From: an uncultured Bacilli bacterium
GTDB lineage: Bacteria; Bacillota_I; Bacilli_A; RF39; UBA660
Length of the DNA stretch: 10,247 nucleotides
Assembly (NCBI GenBank): GCA_947629075.1
Contig: CANRCI010000047.1
Coordinates: 1-10,247 of the forward strand
Direction: 5' to 3'
The notes beneath the pieces are model-generated. The model ran no database searches. It saw only the letters and a list, made by a program, of their open reading frames with translations, and was not told where the DNA came from. Position numbers and translations under genes: made by a program. How positions within the stretch are numbered: position 1 is the first letter of the stretch; every line of letters starts with the position of its first letter. Shown in pieces: positions 6,428 through 10,247 of the stretch.

Positions 6428-7528
6428 TTACTTATCTAAAAACATCGCATAATATTCTTCATAACTTAAATTGTTTTTATAAATATACGTTGCAATATCA
6501 ACACCGACATAGCGAAAATGCCAAGCTTCTGAAGATATACCAGTAATATTTATCTTATCTTCTGGATAGCGATGAATAAAACCATATTTATAGGAGTTTT
6601 CAAGTGTCCATTGATATTCTTTGGATTCTTTAAAGATGTTTGAATTCTTACTCTTTATATCGACTGCTAAACCTGTATGATGTTCGGAATATCCTGGTCG
6701 TGTTACATATTTTTCATTATATTTAATACCATATAATTTTAAGTATATATCCCAAGTTTTTTGTTGCGCTTTTAAATCGCGATACGTAGAATTGGCTAAA
6801 ATATCATAACCCTGTTTACGAGCATCACGGCACATTTTTTCAAATGCCTTAGCTGCTTCTTTATACATAAGATTTTGATCATCTATTGAACAGTCTTCAC
6901 TTATTTGGACTAAATCAGGTGCTTTGAATTTATCACTTACTCCATGATATTTATTAACTAACATAGTTGTTGAAAATTTATTAGTTAAAGTTGTATCCTT
7001 ATAGTAATCTTTATCTAGACCAATATTGACATAAAGAACTGTTTTTTCATAATCACCATTAAAATATTTACGATAACGATCGAAGTTCTCTTCTTTAAAA
7101 TACTTAACAGTTAAATAATCGCTAATGTCGTTAATGTGTTCATCAAATAATTTAGAGTAAAAACCGTCACTTACTTTACTATTAATATTGTTAATATCAT
7201 CAACTGTATACTTTAAAGCGAGTAACTTATTAACATTTTTCAAGAAATTAGATCGGTTGTAATACTTAATATCCATGTATGATTTGTAGTTATCTTTGAT
7301 GAAGTCTTTGTCCTTTATAGTCTTATCGAGAGTTTTACTGTAATCTTTAGAAATTACATCATCATAGATGTTTAATGATAAAATTTCGACACTAGAAGAA
7401 AGACTATAATTATGACCAACTAATTTGAAAATATTACGGATAGGGAAATATAAAGCTACTACTAGAATTAAGATAATTACTAATAAAAGAATTTTAAATG
7501 GTAATTTAAGTCGTAATTTCTTTTTCAC
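6428..7528 (-). CDS. VanY-type D,D-carboxypeptidase (peptidase M15B), membrane-anchored
   Basis: Zinc D-alanyl-D-alanine carboxypeptidase that trims the terminal D-Ala from peptidoglycan stem peptides. Numbering from GTG 7528 (366 aa): one N-terminal membrane anchor (about 11-28) after a very basic start, a lysine- and tyrosine-rich extracellular spacer to about 215, then the M15 domain. Zinc and catalytic residues are all present: STYR (247-250), SEHHTGLAVD (281-290, zinc His283 and Asp290), and SEAWHFRY (333-340, catalytic Glu334 and zinc His337). An ATG at 7567 would add 13 residues, but a TATAAT lies only about 6 bases before it, so its message would have almost no leader. The GTG at 7528 is preceded by GGTGGTG at six bases and begins just before the basic stretch. 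Likely first gene of a pair with the signal peptidase. It could confer low-level glycopeptide tolerance, but no van cluster is present, so housekeeping wall trimming is likelier. Confidence 0.9.
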   Translation of the reverse strand: MKKKLRLKLPFKILLLVIILILVVALYFPIRNIFKLVGHNYSLSSSVEILSLNIYDDVISKDYSKTLDKTIKDKDFIKDNYKSYMDIKYYNRSNFLKNVNKLLALKYTVDDINNINSKVSDGFYSKLFDEHINDISDYLTVKYFKEENFDRYRKYFNGDYEKTVLYVNIGLDKDYYKDTTLTNKFSTTMLVNKYHGVSDKFKAPDLVQISEDCSIDDQNLMYKEAAKAFEKMCRDARKQGYDILANSTYRDLKAQQKTWDIYLKLYGIKYNEKYVTRPGYSEHHTGLAVDIKSKNSNIFKESKEYQWTLENSYKYGFIHRYPEDKINITGISSEAWHFRYVGVDIATYIYKNNLSYEEYYAMFLDK

Positions 7529-7572
7529 TTCGCACACCACCCAACTAATTATTACTATTTTGTTCATTAAAT

Positions 7573-7582
7573 ATTATACCAA
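7573..7582 (-). promoter_or_regulatory. extended -10 promoter of the VanY-like/signal peptidase pair
   Basis: On the minus strand TTGGTATAAT contains a perfect extended -10 element (TGnTATAAT, 7581-7573). The -35 is poor (TTAAAA-like, upstream near 7600), as is common with extended -10 promoters. Transcription would begin around 7565, leaving about 37 bases to GTG 7528; this supports the shorter carboxypeptidase start. Confidence 0.6.
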
Positions 7583-7636
7583 AAAATGATATGCTTTTTA
7601 AGATGGTAGTATAAAAACGTTTCAGTTTATTTTAAT

Positions 7637-7666
7637 AAAAAAATCTAGCTATTCTATTCACTAGAT
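7637..7666 (-). terminator. probable intrinsic terminator after the HD-domain gene
   Basis: On the minus strand ATCTAG (7666-7661) pairs with CTAGAT (7648-7643) across a 12-base loop, and a run of seven T (7643-7637) follows. The stem is short and AT-rich, so termination may be weak, but it lies between the HD-domain stop and the next promoter, where a terminator is expected. Confidence 0.5.
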
Positions 7667-7683
7667 ATAATTTAATAGGTGGT

Positions 7684-7707
7684 AGGGGATGAGGAAAATC
7701 ATCCCTT
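7684..7707. other. stable hairpin without a U-tract in the 3' region of the HD-domain gene
   Basis: GGGATGA (7686-7692) and TCATCCC (7699-7705) form a perfect 7-bp stem with a GGAAAA loop, extended by a G-T wobble and an A-T pair to 7684/7707. It is one of the most G+C-rich spots in an AT-rich intergenic region. No U-run follows on either strand, so it is not an ordinary terminator. It could protect the 3' end of the HD-gene message or act with the terminator 20 bases further on. Confidence 0.5.
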
Positions 7708-7743
7708 ACAATTCACTCTTTAATGATAAATATGTTTATTAAT

Positions 7744-8763
7744 TTATACTATCTTCTTAGGTTGTTCTTTACTAGGATAAAACTCTTTATATACATCAAA
7801 GAAATTTGTAGAAGCTTCAGCAAAAGAATTATTTAAATCATCTAAAGAAACATTACGACTAGCTCTTATTTCAACCAAATCATTAGGATTTTTGCCCTGC
7901 ATCTGCAATCTGAAAGAATTCAAATGATTAGTTAATTCAGCAAGGAAAAAACCTCTATTGGTCGGATCAAAAGCTTTTCTTCGAGATGCTATATCAACAA
8001 TTCTATCAAATGGTGAGACAATTCCTTTATCAGTTGCCATTAAATCAGCAATATTTAAAATCAAATCATAATCTGTATATTGATACTTTTCCAAGAATAA
8101 AGTTATATCATCTTTTTTAGCTGTCGGATCGAAATGTGATATACCTTCATCATCTACATAAAATCCTGGTTCAGCTTGCTCATTTGATGAACAACGTCCA
8201 CCGGCCAAAAACGAATGCGTTAAACAGGCAATAGCTTCACTTTCCCAACCTTGATCAACCAACATTTCATAACCGCGTATCGTATGACTAAAATCATGAG
8301 TTTGTTTTCTGCCAATATCGTGTAATAGGCCCAATATTTTAGCTTTATTTGGATCAAGACCAATTGTATCAGCTAATTGACCACATAGAATAGATTCAAA
8401 TAGAGAGTGACTTAACCATGAAGATGTATTAATTTTGCCATCCATAATCGTCTTGTTTCCCAAATGAGTACCATTCTCAATACAATATAAAGCTAACGTG
8501 TATACAACTTTCTTAGTTGAATCATCACAATTTAGTTTATCTGGAAGGCTTTGTCCTTGCGTAATCGCATAGGCTTCATCAAAAGTAAGATTTTTATCGG
8601 AATGATAATCCATTATTAATCGACATAAATTATCTAAATCCATTTTGTCAATCCCATTGATTAGGACAAAGAAAGCATCGTATAAGGTATGATTGTTGTC
8701 TTGGGTTTCTTTAAACTCAAAAGCTTTATCTCTATAGAAATCATTTTTGAACATCAATTCCAT
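7744..8763 (-). CDS. HD-domain (HDIG) phosphohydrolase-like protein
   Basis: A 339-aa soluble protein (numbering from ATG 8763) with a central HD domain, the metal-dependent phosphohydrolase fold of nucleotide and cyclic-dinucleotide hydrolases. Candidate metal ligands are His119 (WLSHSLFES), His148-Asp149 in LLHDIGRKQ, His183 (CLTHSF) and Asp240 (NIADLMATD), so the H...HD...H...D set is complete. The N-terminal 110 residues and the C-terminal tail match nothing I recognise, and there is no membrane segment, receiver or GAF domain. The longest ORF starts at 8790, but GGAGGG seven bases before ATG 8763 sets the start. Its own promoter (8781-8789) and terminator (7637-7666) suggest a single-gene unit. 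The substrate cannot be told from the sequence; a nucleotide or phosphorylated small molecule is the family-based guess. Confidence 0.8.
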   Translation of the reverse strand: MELMFKNDFYRDKAFEFKETQDNNHTLYDAFFVLINGIDKMDLDNLCRLIMDYHSDKNLTFDEAYAITQGQSLPDKLNCDDSTKKVVYTLALYCIENGTHLGNKTIMDGKINTSSWLSHSLFESILCGQLADTIGLDPNKAKILGLLHDIGRKQTHDFSHTIRGYEMLVDQGWESEAIACLTHSFLAGGRCSSNEQAEPGFYVDDEGISHFDPTAKKDDITLFLEKYQYTDYDLILNIADLMATDKGIVSPFDRIVDIASRRKAFDPTNRGFFLAELTNHLNSFRLQMQGKNPNDLVEIRASRNVSLDDLNNSFAEASTNFFDVYKEFYPSKEQPKKIV

Positions 8764-8780
8764 TTTTACCCTCCATAGTA

Positions 8781-8789
8781 ATTTTAACA
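8781..8789 (-). promoter_or_regulatory. candidate extended -10 promoter of the HD-domain gene
   Basis: TGTTAAAAT on the minus strand fits TGnTAnAAT-type extended -10 elements and would start transcription about a dozen bases before ATG 8763, just ahead of GGAGGG. No good -35 is seen. A perfect TATAAT lies further upstream (minus strand, about 8931-8936) below a TTGACT, but only 13 bases separate them, too few for a normal promoter. Confidence 0.35.
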
Positions 8790-8900
8790 TATTTATTCAA
8801 TTTATAATAATTGTATTTTATGTAGTTTACATACTCATTATAAATTATTTGAATTTCTTTTTCTTATGAGATATATTTGTCAGAAAATTCTTCACACTAA

Positions 8901-8930
8901 TGATGCTCATCAAATAAAGTTGATGTTTTT
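8901..8930. other. overlapping inverted repeats upstream of the HD-domain gene
   Basis: TGATGCTCATCA (8901-8912) is a near-perfect palindrome. Its right half also pairs with a second arm, CATCAA (8908-8913) with TTGATG (8920-8925), followed by five T on the plus strand. The two hairpins exclude each other. A dimeric-regulator operator or a plus-strand terminator are the alternatives; no plus-strand gene ends here. The rest of 8764-9012 is AT-rich with no ORF that I can support. Confidence 0.35.
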
Positions 8931-8987
8931 AATTATAAGAGGCACTTACAAGTCAAGTTGTTTCCAATTTTTAAAAAATTTTAAAGT

Positions 8988-9022
8988 AAAATCCTAGTAA
9001 TCGAATTGACTACTAGGATTTT
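8988..9022 (-). terminator. intrinsic terminator of the two-module surface protein gene
   Basis: AAAATCCTAGTA (8988-8999) and TACTAGGATTTT (9011-9022) are perfect 12-bp inverted repeats with an 11-base loop. On the minus strand the stem ends in TTTT, with more T-rich sequence beyond. The last codons and the TAG stop (9015-9013) lie inside the leading arm. It would also work on the plus strand, where TTTTT follows. Confidence 0.8.
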
Positions 9023-10247
9023 TCATTTGGTAAAGCTATTTTAAATGCTGTTGCAGGAGTCTTTCCATCTCCACCTGTTATAATGACATCTTCACTTAAA
9101 GTAATACATGGCTTTACTGCAAAAAACGATTCATGAGTGTATTGATCTATACCTTGAGAGCCTGGCACAAATGCTCCAATCATTGGGTAGCCATCATTAC
9201 CATATGGAGTCATTGTAGCAGTCAGATGATCAACTGTATCACTTCTCCCTAATGGATAAGCAAATAATTCACCAACAATCGGAAGTCCAACATATCCTGT
9301 CCAAGTCTTATTTGTCCTTACACAATCTTTAGTCGTGTCGTCTGTATTTATTTCTTTACATATAGTATTTTTATAACTACCAATATTACTTCCATCTTCA
9401 GGTTTAACTTGAGCAGGTGCTACATAATATGTATCTTGAACTAAATATTTTTTTATATCTTGTTGTTCAAGCCATGGTCCATTTAAATATGCTCCCCAAT
9501 AAGTTTCGTCGCCTGAATCAACAATCTCTTTATAAGTTTTCATTATCATATCACCAAATGGTTTGCTCAAAAAAACACCCTTTTCATCTGTGACATAATT
9601 AGCACTTTTTAATTTAGTTACAGTTTGGCCATTTTGGTCATGAATATTTACTATACGGTATAACATATTATTAATTTCAACAAGTTCTCCTGGAGTTCTT
9701 TCATTTATGCGATCCCCAGGTCGAGCTGCTTGTATATCATCTAATAAAACAAAGGGGTCATTTTCTGTTCCTGTACCACTAAACTTAACATCGGCTTTTA
9801 AAACTACCACAGGGCGAACTCCATAAGCGGTACTTGGCACTTTCCATCCTGTAAAACCTCCCTCTGTGGTCATTCCAGCAACAGCTGTAGAACGAGCGTA
9901 ATTGGAATCCTCAATAGGTGATGAGAACCACCAATTATGTCCAATATTTAAAAAACTATCTTTACCATAACTGGCAGTCTTGTTAAATTCGTAAGAATTT
10001 AATAAACCAACGGGGGCTTGTGTTTTATGAGGCGGAGTAACATAGCACCAAGAATACCAATGTGATATATCCCAAGTAGCATCTTCCACTAATATGTTTT
10101 TATGATTATATAAAGTTTCTAAAAAATCTTCATTTAACCATTGTTTTATATATGAGTTATCAAAGAATCCAGTTTCACCAAAATTTATAGCCGACAAAGC
10201 ATTTTCGGTAATCATTTTTACTGATCCATCATTTAATATTTCTGTTA
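9013..10247 (-). CDS. large secreted/surface protein with two related modules, 5' end beyond the window
   Basis: The frame stays open to the right edge: codons upstream of the internal ATG at 10215 read T-E-I-L-N-D-G-S-V-K, so that ATG is not the start. About 411 codons are visible. Counting from the ATG at 10215, module 1 ends with WWFSSP (95-100), YGVRPVVVL (131-139) and SGTGTENDPFVL (146-157). Module 2 opens with GELVEINNMLYRIVNI (176-191) and ends with FFAVKPCITL (364-373) and a GGDGKTPATAFKI segment (381-393), so the two look like divergent copies. The tryptophan-, Asn- and Gly-rich character and the WWxxSP...GVRPxxxL pattern recall uncharacterised extracellular domains common in gut Bacillota (the DUF6273 type, from memory). 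There is no LPxTG, membrane anchor or repeat tail at the C-terminus, which ends ALPNEKS; any signal peptide, pilin-like helix or anchor must be upstream. Function unknown. It is monocistronic at its 3' end, closed by a strong terminator. Confidence 0.7.
   Translation of the reverse strand, partial: TEILNDGSVKMITENALSAINFGETGFFDNSYIKQWLNEDFLETLYNHKNILVEDATWDISHWYSWCYVTPPHKTQAPVGLLNSYEFNKTASYGKDSFLNIGHNWWFSSPIEDSNYARSTAVAGMTTEGGFTGWKVPSTAYGVRPVVVLKADVKFSGTGTENDPFVLLDDIQAARPGDRINERTPGELVEINNMLYRIVNIHDQNGQTVTKLKSANYVTDEKGVFLSKPFGDMIMKTYKEIVDSGDETYWGAYLNGPWLEQQDIKKYLVQDTYYVAPAQVKPEDGSNIGSYKNTICKEINTDDTTKDCVRTNKTWTGYVGLPIVGELFAYPLGRSDTVDHLTATMTPYGNDGYPMIGAFVPGSQGIDQYTHESFFAVKPCITLSEDVIITGGDGKTPATAFKIALPNEKS

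Noticed and set aside
6428..7528. Glycopeptide resistance cluster
   Set aside because: Only a VanY-type peptidase is present; no ligase, lactate dehydrogenase, VanX-like dipeptidase or two-component system is nearby.
1..10247. CRISPR arrays, tRNA or rRNA genes, insertion sequences, phage genes
   Set aside because: No regularly spaced repeats, cloverleaf-like segments, transposase or integrase motifs, or terminal inverted repeats were seen on either strand.

Overview
The window is AT-rich, compact bacterial DNA. It uses the standard bacterial code (TGA, TAG and TAA all act as stops) and has clear Shine-Dalgarno sequences of the AGGAG/AGGTGA type. A Dlt-like activation module, a VanY-type D,D-carboxypeptidase, a type I signal peptidase and a NodB-type polysaccharide deacetylase together indicate a low-GC Gram-positive (Bacillota). 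A gut Bacilli or Erysipelotrichia-like lineage is my best guess, but that is inference. Nearly everything recognisable concerns the cell envelope.

Left part (1-3715, minus strand): one tightly packed operon driven by a recognisable promoter at 3686-3715. Its order is a DltA-like amino-acid adenylating enzyme, a fold-type III PLP enzyme of the LysA/ornithine decarboxylase superfamily, a 76-aa carrier protein with a DSL phosphopantetheine site, and the N-terminal half of an MBOAT acyltransferase running off the left edge. Gaps are 1, 4 and -1 bases. This resembles D-alanylation of teichoic acids (activate, load on carrier, transfer across the membrane), with a PLP decarboxylase-like enzyme inserted in the pathway. 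The adenylating enzyme also carries Ser where characterised DltA has its D-Ala-selectivity Cys. The group looks able to put an amino acid or amine other than ordinary D-Ala on a surface polymer, and it is the most interesting system here.

Middle (3779-7582): a small XRE-family repressor gene (minus) is divergent from a membrane-anchored polysaccharide deacetylase (plus). Their shared intergenic region holds a 10-bp direct repeat. The deacetylase converges on a minus-strand pair, VanY-like carboxypeptidase then signal peptidase I, across a bidirectional terminator. The signal peptidase has an unusual extracellular N-terminal extension with its own signal peptide.

Right part (7637-10247, minus strand): an HD-domain phosphohydrolase-like gene with its own extended -10 promoter and two downstream hairpins. 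Next comes the 3' part of a large secreted or surface protein of two related modules, running off the right edge and ending in a terminator whose stem includes its stop codon. Several genes begin downstream of their longest ORF start; starts were assigned from Shine-Dalgarno position.
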